A stretch of DNA of 64,000 nt from JABDIY01 sp963803845. Its GTDB lineage: Bacteria > Actinomycetota > Acidimicrobiia > Acidimicrobiales > SZUA-35. A model generated the notes under the pieces. It was given only the letters and a program-made list of their open reading frames with translations. It was not told where the DNA came from and ran no database searches. The stretch spans positions 496,001 through 560,000 of the forward strand of contig CAWDNZ010000004.1 of the NCBI GenBank assembly GCA_963803845.1, in the 5' to 3' direction. Position numbers and translations under genes: made by a program. Positions 44,669 to 54,360 of this stretch are shown in pieces (within the stretch, counting starts at the first letter, position 1; each line of letters starts with the position of its first letter).

Positions 44669-45598
44669 GTGCCAAAGCCCTTCCGGTTCTCCATCCAAGC
44701 CAAATCTGCCAACTCTCGGAGCGAATGGGTGGAGCAGGCCAGGAAGATCGAAGATCTGGGCTATTCGTCGCTGAGCCTGCCCGACCATTTCGATGGCCAG
44801 CTTTCCCCAACGCCTGCACTGATGGCCGCCGCCGACGCCACCACAACCCTCCGGGTTGGGGCGCTGGTGTGGTGTAACGACTATCGTCACCCTGTCACCT
44901 TCGCCAGTGAGATGGCCACCTTGGACGTTCTGTCTGAGGGTCGGCTGGAACTGGGCATCGGTGCCGGTTGGATGAAATCTGACTACGACGCAGCCGGCAT
45001 GAGCTATGACCGGCCCGGCCTTCGAATCGAACGGATGATGGAGTCGGTGGAGATCCTCCGAGGTCTCTTTGGCGAGGGGGCGTTCAGCTACTCGGGGGAC
45101 CATTACACGATTACCGATCTGGATCTCAAGCCGAAGCCGGTGCAGGAACCGGTGCCAATCCTGATCGGCGGAGGTGGCCCACGAATGCTCCGCTTGGCTG
45201 GCAAACACGCCGACATCGTGGGCATCAACCCCAATCTCCAGTCCGGAGTGATCGACGAGTCCACCGCAGCCGACGCCACCGCCGAGCGGTACGCCGAGAA
45301 AGTGAGCTGGGTGAAGGAGGGGGCCAGGGACCGTTTTGAGAACCTCGAACTCCAGATCCGGATCTTCCTCGCCATGATCACCGATGACCGTGACGGGACC
45401 GCCGAGGCATTGGGTCCCGGTCTCGGGATGGAGAAGGAGGCCGCCCTCGCCTCACCGTTGGCCGTGGTGGGGACGGCGGAGCAGATAGCCGAAACCCTCA
45501 TCGAGCGACGGGAGACCTATGGCTTTTCCTACATCACCCTTGGAGCCGAGAACATCGACTCGTTTGCGCCGGTTGTCGCCCGCCTCACCGGAACGTAA
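44669..45598 (+). CDS. F420-dependent LLM-class oxidoreductase
   Basis: 309 residues from GTG 44669. The luciferase-like fold is shown by FRFSIQAKSANSRSEWVEQA, YSSLSLPDHF, ASEMATLDVLSEGRLELGIG and PVPILIGGGGPRMLRLAG. It belongs to the actinobacterial TIGR03621-like group, which uses F420 rather than FMN. The reaction is not predictable. It is divergent from the MFS gene, with 97 bp between their starts. Confidence 0.92.
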   Translation: MPKPFRFSIQAKSANSRSEWVEQARKIEDLGYSSLSLPDHFDGQLSPTPALMAAADATTTLRVGALVWCNDYRHPVTFASEMATLDVLSEGRLELGIGAGWMKSDYDAAGMSYDRPGLRIERMMESVEILRGLFGEGAFSYSGDHYTITDLDLKPKPVQEPVPILIGGGGPRMLRLAGKHADIVGINPNLQSGVIDESTAADATAERYAEKVSWVKEGARDRFENLELQIRIFLAMITDDRDGTAEALGPGLGMEKEAALASPLAVVGTAEQIAETLIERRETYGFSYITLGAENIDSFAPVVARLTGT

Positions 45599-45601
45599 GG
45601 G

Positions 45602-47749
45602 TCAGATCTCCGCTGGCAGCGGGCCGATGATCACCATGCGCTGGGTAGCCCGGGTCATGGCAACGTAGAGGCTTCGGTACCCTTGGGGGTTCTCGGCCAC
45701 AATTCGATCCGGCGCCACGATGATTGAGGTGTCCACCTCCAAGCCTTTCACCAGGCTCACCGGGACGATCGTGATATGGCTGTCGAGGTTGTCTCGAGGG
45801 GCCCGCCCTGCGGTGATCCCGGCGGCAACCAGCGCATCGTCAACCTCGTCCTCCAGTGAGGTTGGAACGATGACCGCAACGTTGCCACTGGTTCCCTCGT
45901 TCTCCTGAGCGCGAACCGCCGCAACCACTTGAGCGATCAGCTGATCGGAAGGCACATCGAGCAACTGCGGCGCCTCGCCGTCTGATCGAACCGACACCGG
46001 GGGTGACAGCTCGGGGGCCGCGAGGGGCAGGATCTTCGCCGCCAGTTCCATCAACGGACCCGGAATTCGGTAGCCAACGGTGAGCTCACGGCTCTCGGGC
46101 TCCCGTCGGTCGGGGAGATGGTCCAGAATCTCCTCCCAGGAGTTGTGCGCCCATGCTCCGGTGCTCTGGGCGATGTCGCCAACGATCGTCATGGAACCGT
46201 TGAGCGAACGCCTGGTAAGCATCCGGAGTTGAAGTGGGGACAGGTCCTGGGCCTCGTCGACCACGATGTGCCCGTAGGTTCGGGGATCGTCGTCGGCGGT
46301 CTCCTTCGGCAGCCGGCCCAGCAATTCCCGGGCCTCATCCAACAACGGGACATCGTCGGCTGTCCAGATGCGTCGCGCCAACTGTCCACGGGGCTCCCAT
46401 GGACGGAAGAGGGCGGAATGTTCGTTGGCGGTCAGGCGGCGCCCCGCCGAGCGGATCAGAGCCTTCGACCCGAAGAGATCGTGCAGGAGTTGGGCTGGAC
46501 TGAGAAGCGGCCACATCCACTCCAATGCCTCGCGCACAGCACGGTCGAGTTTCAGAACCTCGCGTACCTCGTTGACATCGAGGTCCTCGGCGTCAGCGTG
46601 ATTCTCCACCATCGTCTCGTACACCTCGCGTTGCACAAACGCCCGCGCAGCATTGTGGTGGTCGAACTTCGCTCGAGCCTGTCTGACAATCCGCTCGGAC
46701 TGACCAACCGACATGCGCATGACCCGTGATCCGTAGCCCACCCGCAGATCCGTTCGCAGCGGTCGTTGGCGGTCACGCACTGCTCGTTGGAGAACCGGGA
46801 CCATCCGAAGGTCGCCCTTAATTCGGGCCGAATCGAGGTTGTCTCTACCTCGAACTCGAACGCCGTGCACAAGGTCGCCCAGCACATGCAGATGCACGCC
46901 CGCCTCACCGAGCGATGGGAGTACCTGTTCGATGTAGCCGAGGAAGAGGCGATTGGGTCCAATGACGAGGACACCTTGGCCGTCCAACGGGAACCGATGG
47001 GTATACAACAAATAGGCTGCCCGGTGGAGCGCCACCACGGTCTTGCCCGTGCCGGGTCCGCCCTGGACCACCAGTATCCCGGGCAGCGGTGCTCGAATGA
47101 TCTCGTCCTGCTCAGCCTGGATCGTGCCGACGATGTCGCCCAGCCGACCGGTCCGAGACGCCTTGAGCGCTGCCACCAAAGCGCCCTCACCCCGGAGTTC
47201 GTGGCCGTTGACGGTCACCCGGCCCGCAGTCCGAGCCGAACCGAAGAATTCGTCCTCGAGCCCTAGGAGTTGGGTACCCCGGCTCATGAAGTGACGGCGC
47301 CGGACCAGTCCCATGGAATCGGAGCCGGTGGCACGAAAGAACGGTTCAGCTACCGGCGCCCGCCAGTCCACGATCAGAGGTTCGGAATCAGCGTCGGCAA
47401 CCGCAATCCGACCGATGTGGTAGGAGTAGCCACCGGATTCCTCGGTTTGATCGATCCGGCCAAAACAGAGCGACCGCTGACCTAGCTCCAGTTTGGCAAG
47501 ACGGCCAACGATGTTCTCGTTGATTACCTCGCGCTCCCACCGCGCCTGGTTGGTGCCGCCCTGGCCCACCTCCACCATGGTCTTGAGCTGCATGGCCTGG
47601 CGCCTCGTTGCCTCCAGCCGTCTATGAGCGTGGTCGAGAAACGCCTGCTCGGCGGCCAGTTCAGGGTGATCCTGTGAAGCATTGTTGGTCAAGCGGGAGT
47701 CCTTTTCGGGCTCGTCAAGTGTAGACACCGAGTTTCGAAGTAGCTCCAA
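45602..47749 (-). CDS. HelD/HelR-like RNA polymerase-associated helicase
   Basis: 715 residues with a TTG start at 47749; GTG 47728 is an alternative 7 residues in. An N-terminal coiled coil (AAEQAFLDHAHRRLEATRRQ) precedes a UvrD/PcrA-like motor with Walker A QGGPGTGKTVVALHRAAYLL, Walker B VDEAQDLSPLQLRML and C-terminal VAMTRATQRMVI. HelD proteins clear RNA polymerase from stalled complexes; actinobacterial HelR versions give tolerance to rifampicin. No rifampicin-associated promoter element was recognised in the 53-bp upstream gap. It converges on the LLM gene with 3 nt between the stops. Confidence 0.92.
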   Translation of the reverse strand: MELLRNSVSTLDEPEKDSRLTNNASQDHPELAAEQAFLDHAHRRLEATRRQAMQLKTMVEVGQGGTNQARWEREVINENIVGRLAKLELGQRSLCFGRIDQTEESGGYSYHIGRIAVADADSEPLIVDWRAPVAEPFFRATGSDSMGLVRRRHFMSRGTQLLGLEDEFFGSARTAGRVTVNGHELRGEGALVAALKASRTGRLGDIVGTIQAEQDEIIRAPLPGILVVQGGPGTGKTVVALHRAAYLLYTHRFPLDGQGVLVIGPNRLFLGYIEQVLPSLGEAGVHLHVLGDLVHGVRVRGRDNLDSARIKGDLRMVPVLQRAVRDRQRPLRTDLRVGYGSRVMRMSVGQSERIVRQARAKFDHHNAARAFVQREVYETMVENHADAEDLDVNEVREVLKLDRAVREALEWMWPLLSPAQLLHDLFGSKALIRSAGRRLTANEHSALFRPWEPRGQLARRIWTADDVPLLDEARELLGRLPKETADDDPRTYGHIVVDEAQDLSPLQLRMLTRRSLNGSMTIVGDIAQSTGAWAHNSWEEILDHLPDRREPESRELTVGYRIPGPLMELAAKILPLAAPELSPPVSVRSDGEAPQLLDVPSDQLIAQVVAAVRAQENEGTSGNVAVIVPTSLEDEVDDALVAAGITAGRAPRDNLDSHITIVPVSLVKGLEVDTSIIVAPDRIVAENPQGYRSLYVAMTRATQRMVIIGPLPAEI

Positions 47750-47802
47750 CGTTTTTTCGTCCAGCTCTTTCTGCTTCTTTCACTCGAAGAACGACCGCGG
47801 AG

Positions 47803-49125
47803 TCAGCGAAGCAGCGAAGCCGCCGTCTGCCGGGCCAACTTGATCGTGGCGGGAATGCCGATCCCGCGGTAGGAGTTCCCGACGACGCTCAGGTTCGACG
47901 CTGCAAGCGCTTCGTTGATCCCGTCTACCAGGGCGGCGTGGCCCGGTTGGTACTGCGGAAAAGCGTTGGGCCATCGCACCACCCGGACCGAATGCGGCTC
48001 GCCCGGGTCGGCATAGACGGTACCGAAATCTTGTGTGAGCTGGCCGATGAGCTCGGCATCACTCAGTTGGTTGGCCCGCTGGTCACCGAATCGTCCGGAG
48101 GTGATCCGCACCAGGAAATGATCCGGCGATGCGTACTGAGCCCACTTGGTGGAAAACCAGGTGCACGCGGTCATCAGCATCCCCTCCGTGCGCGGCACCA
48201 GGATGCCCGATGCATCGAGCGGCTCGATCTGCTCCTTGGGAATCTCCATCGTGACCTGAGCCACCGAGGCGTGCTGGATCTGGTGGAGCAGCTTGCTGGC
48301 CTCAGGGTTTTGACGCTCCATCAACCGCGCCGCGGCGTGGGCTTCGGTAGCGACGATGACATGATCGAACCCTGACGGCAGCTCGGCCAGCGGGCAACGG
48401 AGCCGCAACTGGGACCGGGAATCGAGATGGTCAACCAGCGCCTCGATCAGCGTGACCATGCCGCCTTCGAGGCCGTGAAACACCGGTTCGCCCTTCTCGG
48501 CCGATCCCAGCGTGGCCCCAACGCTGGCTCGCGCCGACCGCAATCCCTCTACCAACGAGGGTGAGCCTTGTGCGGCGGCGAAGAGCTGGGCGGCCCCCTG
48601 CTCCAGCGACAAGTGTTTGATCGATGAAGCGTTGATACCGCCCACCATCGGATCGATGAGGACGTCGGTGATCTCATCGCCGAGGCGGGCCCGACAGTAG
48701 TCATCCACACTCGTGGCCTCGGAGATGGGCGTCGCCGGCAGGGTGAGGTCTAGCCGCGCCCGCTCAATCCCGGCATCCGAAATCAAACCCCCCAGCGTCG
48801 TGAAGTCGGTTGGCACGCCCAGCATCGTTCCCTCCGGCAGGCGATGCAGCGTTCCAGATCTATAGATGTAGGCCGGGACCGGCGAAACCGGAACGGTGAG
48901 TTTGGAACCGAGACCGAGCTCTTCGCAGAGTTCGGTGGCGTCCGGAACCCTCGCCAGAAAATTGTCGGGACCGGCGTCCACCCGCCGCTCCCCCACCAAC
49001 GAGCTGAAAACCTTCCCACCCCACCGATCGTTTGCCTCGAACACGGTGACGTCGGCACCAGCGTTGGCGAGGTCGTAAGCGGACACCAGCCCGGCTATGC
49101 CACCGCCGACAACGGCTACCCGCAC
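47803..49125 (-). CDS. hemY: Coproporphyrinogen/protoporphyrinogen oxidase
   Basis: 440 residues with an FAD-binding Rossmann motif at the N-terminus (VAVVGGGIAGLVSAYDLA, VFEANDRWGGKV), a membrane-associated middle, and a C-terminus RGIGIPATIKLARQTA that closes the FAD site. In actinobacteria this enzyme usually oxidises coproporphyrinogen III in the coproporphyrin-dependent haem route. The GTG start is 43 nt after the hemE stop. No hemQ or hemH is present in the window. Confidence 0.92.
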   Translation of the reverse strand: MRVAVVGGGIAGLVSAYDLANAGADVTVFEANDRWGGKVFSSLVGERRVDAGPDNFLARVPDATELCEELGLGSKLTVPVSPVPAYIYRSGTLHRLPEGTMLGVPTDFTTLGGLISDAGIERARLDLTLPATPISEATSVDDYCRARLGDEITDVLIDPMVGGINASSIKHLSLEQGAAQLFAAAQGSPSLVEGLRSARASVGATLGSAEKGEPVFHGLEGGMVTLIEALVDHLDSRSQLRLRCPLAELPSGFDHVIVATEAHAAARLMERQNPEASKLLHQIQHASVAQVTMEIPKEQIEPLDASGILVPRTEGMLMTACTWFSTKWAQYASPDHFLVRITSGRFGDQRANQLSDAELIGQLTQDFGTVYADPGEPHSVRVVRWPNAFPQYQPGHAALVDGINEALAASNLSVVGNSYRGIGIPATIKLARQTAASLLR

Positions 49126-49168
49126 GGGACGACCATTGGCTCAGCGCATTCAAAGACATCGATCCAGC

Positions 49169-50263
49169 TCAACACATGCCCTCTTCGTGAACGAGGTCGA
49201 CGATCTGTTTGAGGATGCCGGGGTCGGATTCTGGCATGACACCGTGTCCAAGGTTGAAGATATGGCCCGGATGGCCATCGTTGTCCGCCAGTACCCGCTG
49301 CGTTTCGGTTCGAGCCACCGCCCATGTTCCGGTGGTGATCGCTGGATCGAGGTTGCCCTGCAAAGCGACACGACCACCGGTTCGAGCTCGGGCGGTGGAA
49401 AGCGGCGTACGCCAATCCACGCCGACCACGTCGGCGCCGGCATCGGCCATGAGACCCAGGAGTTCGCCACTGTTGATCCCGAAATGAGTGCGGGGAATTC
49501 CGAGCTCACCCATGGCCGAGAGGATCTTTGTGGAGTGGGGTAGGACGAATTCGGTGTAATGCTCCGGGCGCAACGCCCCCGCCCAGGAGTCGAAAAGCTG
49601 CACCATGGAGGCACCAGCCTCCACCTGCGCAGTGAGGGTTGCAATTGCGATGTCTGCGAGGACATCGGAAAGCTTGTGCCAGAGGTCCGGCTGGCCGAAC
49701 ATCAAGGCCTTCACCTTGGTGTAGGTCCGGGAGGGTTTGCCCTCTACCAGGTAGCTGGCCAGCGTGAAGGGGCCGCCGGCGAAACCGATGAGCGGGACAC
49801 CCGCCTCAGCCACAACATTCCGGATCGTCTCGGCTTGGAATGGGAGATCTTCGCTTGCTTCCAGAGGGCGAAGCCGTTGTAGGTCCGCCGCCGAGGAGAA
49901 CGGAGTCTCGCACTCGGGTCCCACCCCGGGGGTGATGTCGATCCCGAAGCCCACGGCCCATATCGGGGTGACGATGTCGGAGTAGAGGATTGCGGCATCC
50001 ACCCCGTACCGACGGACCGGTTGCAGGGTGATCTCCGTGGCACGTTCGGTGTCGGCAATGACATTGAGGATGGTGCCCTCGCCCCGGACCTCCTTGTACT
50101 CAGGAAGCGAACGACCGGCCTGACGCATGAACCACACGGGCACCCGATTTCCGGGAGTGCCCGAGAGTCCAGGTAACTGACGGGCCGCCCGAAGGAGCGC
50201 AGGGAGGGTGGTGGCATCCGGAGAGGAAGAAGGCACTTGGCGAAGGTTATCGGCGGTCGTCAC
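49169..50263 (-). CDS. hemE: Uroporphyrinogen decarboxylase
   Basis: 364 residues using GTG 50263, which overlaps the lnt stop by 17 bp; the longer frame would run through lnt. Signatures are VPVWFMRQAGRSLPEYK (Arg/Gln binding propionates), DAAILYSDIVTPIWAVG and IGFAGGPFTLASYLVEG. It removes four carboxyls from uroporphyrinogen III to give coproporphyrinogen III, feeding hemY next door. Confidence 0.95.
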   Translation of the reverse strand: MTTADNLRQVPSSSPDATTLPALLRAARQLPGLSGTPGNRVPVWFMRQAGRSLPEYKEVRGEGTILNVIADTERATEITLQPVRRYGVDAAILYSDIVTPIWAVGFGIDITPGVGPECETPFSSAADLQRLRPLEASEDLPFQAETIRNVVAEAGVPLIGFAGGPFTLASYLVEGKPSRTYTKVKALMFGQPDLWHKLSDVLADIAIATLTAQVEAGASMVQLFDSWAGALRPEHYTEFVLPHSTKILSAMGELGIPRTHFGINSGELLGLMADAGADVVGVDWRTPLSTARARTGGRVALQGNLDPAITTGTWAVARTETQRVLADNDGHPGHIFNLGHGVMPESDPGILKQIVDLVHEEGMC

Positions 50264-51746
50264 CCGGCGTAGGGGTACTGGTCGGCAGAGCCTTGCGACC
50301 ACGGATCGGGCTGAATTTGGCCAGCAGCGCCAGCCCATACAGCAATACCGGCCAGATGCCCACATAACTGAACAGCGTTCGACCCTCCCGCCGGGTGATC
50401 GTGTCTGTCAGAACGATTCGCTCGCCGATATCGGATCGCTGCACCACCACACCGTCGGGAGAGATGATGGCCGACAACCCGGTGGGACCAGCCATCAGCA
50501 ACCAGCGATCACCCTCGATTGCCCGCAGCTGGTTGCTGGCCACCTGTTGGGTTGCCACCTGGGTGAGCCAGTAACTGGCACCATTGGTGGGATTGGTGAG
50601 GATCACGGCACCATTGGTGATCGCGTCCCGGGTGCGCCGCTCGAAATAAGCCTCCCAGGAAATACTCACACCCATTACGCCCTCGGGTGTGGACAAAATC
50701 GCCGGTCCGGTCCCCTGGCGCACGTCGGCGCTGGGAAGGTCTGAACTGAACGCCTCGATCAGACCCCGCAGAGGCACGAACTCACCGAAAGGTACGATCC
50801 GGACCTTCTCATATCGCCCGACTTCCACCCCGTCGGAATTGGTGGCGGCCTGATAGTTGACCGTCTCGCGATCATTGATCCGGTAGAACCAGCCGGTGAG
50901 GAGGGTGGCATCGGACTCACGAGCAACGTCGGCGACGATCTCGGCGGCCGCGTCGACATCGAAGAAACGACCCGGGTTCACCACATTCTCGGGCCAGAGG
51001 ATCAGATCGACACGCTGGTCGATATAGCGGGTGGCCTCGATGTGTCGGCCAAGAACCACCGCCGCCGATTCCCCGCTGGCCCGGGTCCGGGTGGCCCCAC
51101 CGCCCTGCACCACCGCCACCTCGACGGTTCCGGTGTCCGACGCCCGGGGGTGCAGCCAACTACCGGCAACGAACGCCGCAGTCACCGCAACACCCGCTAT
51201 CGCAAGCCGTCGGCTGTCGGTGGTGAAGACCTCGCGAGCGCTCAGACCCAGAAGGACAACCAGGACGATGATCAGATACGGCCCGCCGATGCGAGCGGTT
51301 CCGGCCAACGGGGTATCCACCTGACTGAGCGCGAGGTTGGCCAGCGGAACTCCACCAAAGGGAAATCGCCATCTGATGAGCTCGGCCAGCATGACGGCGA
51401 ACGGAAACACGAGGAATCGACCCACGCGGTCTCTCGGAGTGATCGCGCCCGCCACGCCGAAATACGCGCTGTAGGCCAAAACGGCGACCACGAATCCGGG
51501 TGCGGTGAGGTCGATCATCCAGAACATTGCGATGGTCAGCCAAGTGGCCGCAACCACGAAGGAACGGAGAAACCGTTGCTGCGGGGGAACCGAGGCGGTG
51601 AGGTGATCCCACAGCGCAAACCCCACGAAGACCAACGGCCACCAACCCCATGGAGGGAGCGACCCGGCGAGACAAATCCCGGCCAGGATTCCCACGAACC
51701 ACCATTGGGGTTTCCGCACCTGTAACTGCGGTCGCGGAATCGGCAC
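50247..51746 (-). CDS. lnt: Apolipoprotein N-acyltransferase with catalytic Cys replaced by Ser
   Basis: 499 residues from GTG 51746; the frame runs further into dtd but the extra residues are not Lnt-like. About six membrane segments lie in the first 180 residues, then a nitrilase-like domain. The Glu and Lys of the triad are present (ILWPENVV, E253; YEKVRIVPFGEF, K314), while the position of the Cys in the usual CYE motif is SISWEAYF (Ser363). It is otherwise canonical to the C-terminal membrane helix. Normal Lnt adds the third acyl chain to lipoproteins through a thioester. Here an acyl-Ser, loss of activity, or a different role is possible. Confidence 0.88.
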   Translation of the reverse strand: MPIPRPQLQVRKPQWWFVGILAGICLAGSLPPWGWWPLVFVGFALWDHLTASVPPQQRFLRSFVVAATWLTIAMFWMIDLTAPGFVVAVLAYSAYFGVAGAITPRDRVGRFLVFPFAVMLAELIRWRFPFGGVPLANLALSQVDTPLAGTARIGGPYLIIVLVVLLGLSAREVFTTDSRRLAIAGVAVTAAFVAGSWLHPRASDTGTVEVAVVQGGGATRTRASGESAAVVLGRHIEATRYIDQRVDLILWPENVVNPGRFFDVDAAAEIVADVARESDATLLTGWFYRINDRETVNYQAATNSDGVEVGRYEKVRIVPFGEFVPLRGLIEAFSSDLPSADVRQGTGPAILSTPEGVMGVSISWEAYFERRTRDAITNGAVILTNPTNGASYWLTQVATQQVASNQLRAIEGDRWLLMAGPTGLSAIISPDGVVVQRSDIGERIVLTDTITRREGRTLFSYVGIWPVLLYGLALLAKFSPIRGRKALPTSTPTPGDDRR

Positions 51747-51858
51747 GCGCCAAGTCTGCCCGCTGCCACCGCTTTTGAATTGGCGAGACCAATTTCTTCG
51801 CAAGGTCCGGGATTGCTGGTTCGTCCGTACCGCTGGTCGCTCTCGGTAGTCTCGGACG

Positions 51859-52296
51859 ATGCGTTTGGTGGTGCAACGGGTTGGTATGGCGGCGGTCAGC
51901 GTGGACGGCGAGATGGTGGGCCAAATCGGGCCGGGACTTTGCGTGTTCGTAGGGATCACCCATGACGACAGCGAGACCGAAATGAAACGAATGGCGGAAA
52001 AGATCCTAAAGCTGCGGATCTTTTCAGACGCCGAAGACAAGATGAACCTGTCGGTGGTCGACGTTGACGGCGACATCCTGCTGGTCAGCCAATTCACCCT
52101 TTACGGCGATGCCAGCAAAGGGAACCGGCCGTCGTTCATCAAAGCAGCCCGCCCGGAACAGGCGCTCCCCCTCTTCACCACGTTCATGGAGAAGGTGGCG
52201 TCCAGCGGCCTCACGGTCGCGACCGGCCGCTTCGGTGCAGACATGAAGGTCATGATCGCCAACGATGGACCCGTCACTCTGATCTTGGAGACCTGA
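51859..52296 (+). CDS. dtd: D-aminoacyl-tRNA deacylase
   Basis: 145 residues, the standard length. Signatures: VVQRVGMAAVSVDGE at the N-terminus, LLVSQFTLYGD and NDGPVTLILET (the Gly-Pro pair that excludes L-amino acids). It hydrolyses D-amino acids from tRNA. The ATG lies 112 bp from the divergent lnt start. Confidence 0.96.
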   Translation: MRLVVQRVGMAAVSVDGEMVGQIGPGLCVFVGITHDDSETEMKRMAEKILKLRIFSDAEDKMNLSVVDVDGDILLVSQFTLYGDASKGNRPSFIKAARPEQALPLFTTFMEKVASSGLTVATGRFGADMKVMIANDGPVTLILET

Positions 52297-52363
52297 ATCA
52301 ACCCCCGGGGTCGCAGCCACCCGTCCTCGCCAGGGCCGGAGTTGAACCCCCTACCCTGTATTC

Positions 52364-53638
52364 GTGAGTGAACAACCGCTGCGGCTGGCCTACCTGTCCT
52401 ACCGCTCCAAGCCCACGGTCGGCGGGCAGGGTATTTACACCCGTCACATCACCAAGGCGCTGGTCGACCTGGGCCACTTCGTTGAAGTGTTCAGCGGCCA
52501 GCCCTACCCGGTTCTCGACCAGCGGATTGCCCTCACCAAGCTACCCAGCCTGGACATCTTCAATGACGAATTCCCGGGCCGCTTCCCGGCCTACTGGGAA
52601 CTGAAGTCTCTGGCGGACCTGGCCGAGGTGGCGCAGTTCTCCACCGGGGCCTTCAGCGAACCGTTTGCCTTCTCACTTCGCGCCTGGAAGGGACTGAAAC
52701 CCCGCACCACCGAGTTCGACATCGTCCATGACAACCAGAGCCTCGGGTATGGAATGCTAGCGATCAACCGCATGCTGCCGGTACTCACCACCCTCCATCA
52801 CCCGATCACTGTGGACCGCCAACTCGAGATGGCCGCCGCTCCCAATTGGCGGAAGCGCTGGAGCATCGGTCGGTGGTATTCCTTTGTAGAAATGCAGGCC
52901 CGGGTGGCCCGGCGCATGCCCAGGATTCTCGTGGTCAGTGAGAACTCGATCGACGATATCCACAACGACATGGGGGTGGACCGCTCCAAAATGCGCCTCG
53001 TACACGTTGGTGTTGACCCTGAGCTCTTCAAACCCAATCCTCAGGTCTCACGCCGGCCCAACCACCTCCTCACCACCGCCAGCGCCGACGCCGAGATGAA
53101 GGGTCTGAAGTTTCTCTTGGGAGCGATGGCGAAGTTGCGGGCCGAGGGACGCGACATTCGGCTCACCGTGATCGGAAGGGCGAAACCCGGCGGACCGTCC
53201 GACACCTTGATCACCGAACTCAACCTCACCCCCTACATCACCTTCGTCAGTGGTGTGCCAGACGAGAGGATCGTGGAGCTCTACTCCGAGTCCGAGGTGG
53301 CCGTGGTACCCAGCCTGTACGAGGGGTTCTCCCTTCCCGCGGTGGAGGCCATGGCAAGCGGTACGGCCCTGGTAGCCACCACCGGCGGCGCACTGAAAGA
53401 GGTGACCGGAACCCACGGAGCGACCGTTCTCCAATGCGAGCCCGGGAATGCCGATGCGCTGGCCGACGCCATCCGGCAGGCGCTTGATGATCCCGAACTC
53501 CGGGCCCGAATTGGGGCGGCTGGTCGTCAGCGTGTGTCCGAGCTCTACACCTGGCGCCAGACCGCAATCCGAACGGTTGAGCAGTATCGAGAGGTCATCG
53601 CCATGCGGGCGCATGCTGTTCATGGGGCTGATCGCTAG
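52364..53638 (+). CDS. GT4-family glycosyltransferase
   Basis: 424 residues from GTG 52364. GT-B fold: N-terminal GGQGIYTRHITKAL, then C-terminal donor-site motif VPSLYEGFSLPAVEAMASGT with the E-x7-E pair. No membrane helix is visible, so it works at the cytoplasmic face on a sugar nucleotide or lipid-linked glycan. Its stop overlaps the GTG of the methyltransferase (GTGCTC start inside TAGTG), indicating one operon with the next two genes. Confidence 0.93.
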   Translation: MSEQPLRLAYLSYRSKPTVGGQGIYTRHITKALVDLGHFVEVFSGQPYPVLDQRIALTKLPSLDIFNDEFPGRFPAYWELKSLADLAEVAQFSTGAFSEPFAFSLRAWKGLKPRTTEFDIVHDNQSLGYGMLAINRMLPVLTTLHHPITVDRQLEMAAAPNWRKRWSIGRWYSFVEMQARVARRMPRILVVSENSIDDIHNDMGVDRSKMRLVHVGVDPELFKPNPQVSRRPNHLLTTASADAEMKGLKFLLGAMAKLRAEGRDIRLTVIGRAKPGGPSDTLITELNLTPYITFVSGVPDERIVELYSESEVAVVPSLYEGFSLPAVEAMASGTALVATTGGALKEVTGTHGATVLQCEPGNADALADAIRQALDDPELRARIGAAGRQRVSELYTWRQTAIRTVEQYREVIAMRAHAVHGADR

Positions 53639-54354
53639 TGCTCACCGTCGATTATGATCGTCTCTACCTTGAGCCGGGTATGACCGTGCTCGACCTCGGT
53701 GCGGGTTTTGGCCGGCACGCCTTCGAGAGTGCCCGCCGCGGTGCCAAGGTTGTGGCTGCCGACTTGGCGCTCAACGAGATGGAATCCACTCGGGACACTT
53801 TTACCGCCATGATCGAAGCGGGCGAACTGGAGGACAACACCCACGTCGGGTGCACGCAGGCCAACGGGCTCGGCCTCCCCTTTGCCAACAACAGTTTCGA
53901 TCGAATCATCGCATCGGAAATCCTGGAGCACGTGCCGGACGACCTCGGTGTCATGGCAGAGCTGTGCCGGGTGCTGAAGACCGGCGGCATCATCGCCGCC
54001 ACCGTGCCGGCGGCCGTACCCGAAAAGATCTGCTGGTGGCTCGATGACGGCTACCACGCGCCCACGGTTGTTGGCGGTCATGTGCGGATCTACACCCGAT
54101 CCGAACTCACCACGAAGCTGGAGTCCGTTGGGCTGGAATCAACCGAATACCACAGAGCCCACGCATTGCACAGCCCCTATTGGTGGCTCAAATGCGCCGT
54201 GGGCGTCACCAATGACACTCATCCGTTGGTGAAGCTGTACCTCCGATTTCTCACGTGGGACATCGTGAACGCGCCCCGCTCAACACGGCTCGCCGACCGC
54301 ATCCTCAACCCGATCCTGGGCAAGAGTTTGGTGCAATATGCGGTGAAGGCGTAG
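53638..54354 (+). CDS. Class I SAM-dependent methyltransferase
   Basis: 238 residues. Motif I is VLDLGAGFGRHAF, motif II VAADLALNEM, motif III LPFANNSFDRIIASEILEHV. This is the Methyltransf_11 group. A later aromatic stretch (HSPYWWLKCAVGV) may touch membrane or substrate. It sits 6 nt before the six-hairpin protein and overlaps the GT4 gene. It probably methylates a glycan or glycolipid made by the neighbouring transferase. Confidence 0.9.
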   Translation: MLTVDYDRLYLEPGMTVLDLGAGFGRHAFESARRGAKVVAADLALNEMESTRDTFTAMIEAGELEDNTHVGCTQANGLGLPFANNSFDRIIASEILEHVPDDLGVMAELCRVLKTGGIIAATVPAAVPEKICWWLDDGYHAPTVVGGHVRIYTRSELTTKLESVGLESTEYHRAHALHSPYWWLKCAVGVTNDTHPLVKLYLRFLTWDIVNAPRSTRLADRILNPILGKSLVQYAVKA

Positions 54355-54360
54355 CTGCGA

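Noticed and set aside
47750..47802. Rifampicin-associated element upstream of the HelD-like gene
   Set aside because: The 53-bp gap lacks the long inverted repeat of known elements of this type.
51747..52097. N-terminal extension of lnt by 117 residues
   Set aside because: The extension is antisense to dtd and has no membrane-protein character; Lnt of normal length starts at 51746.
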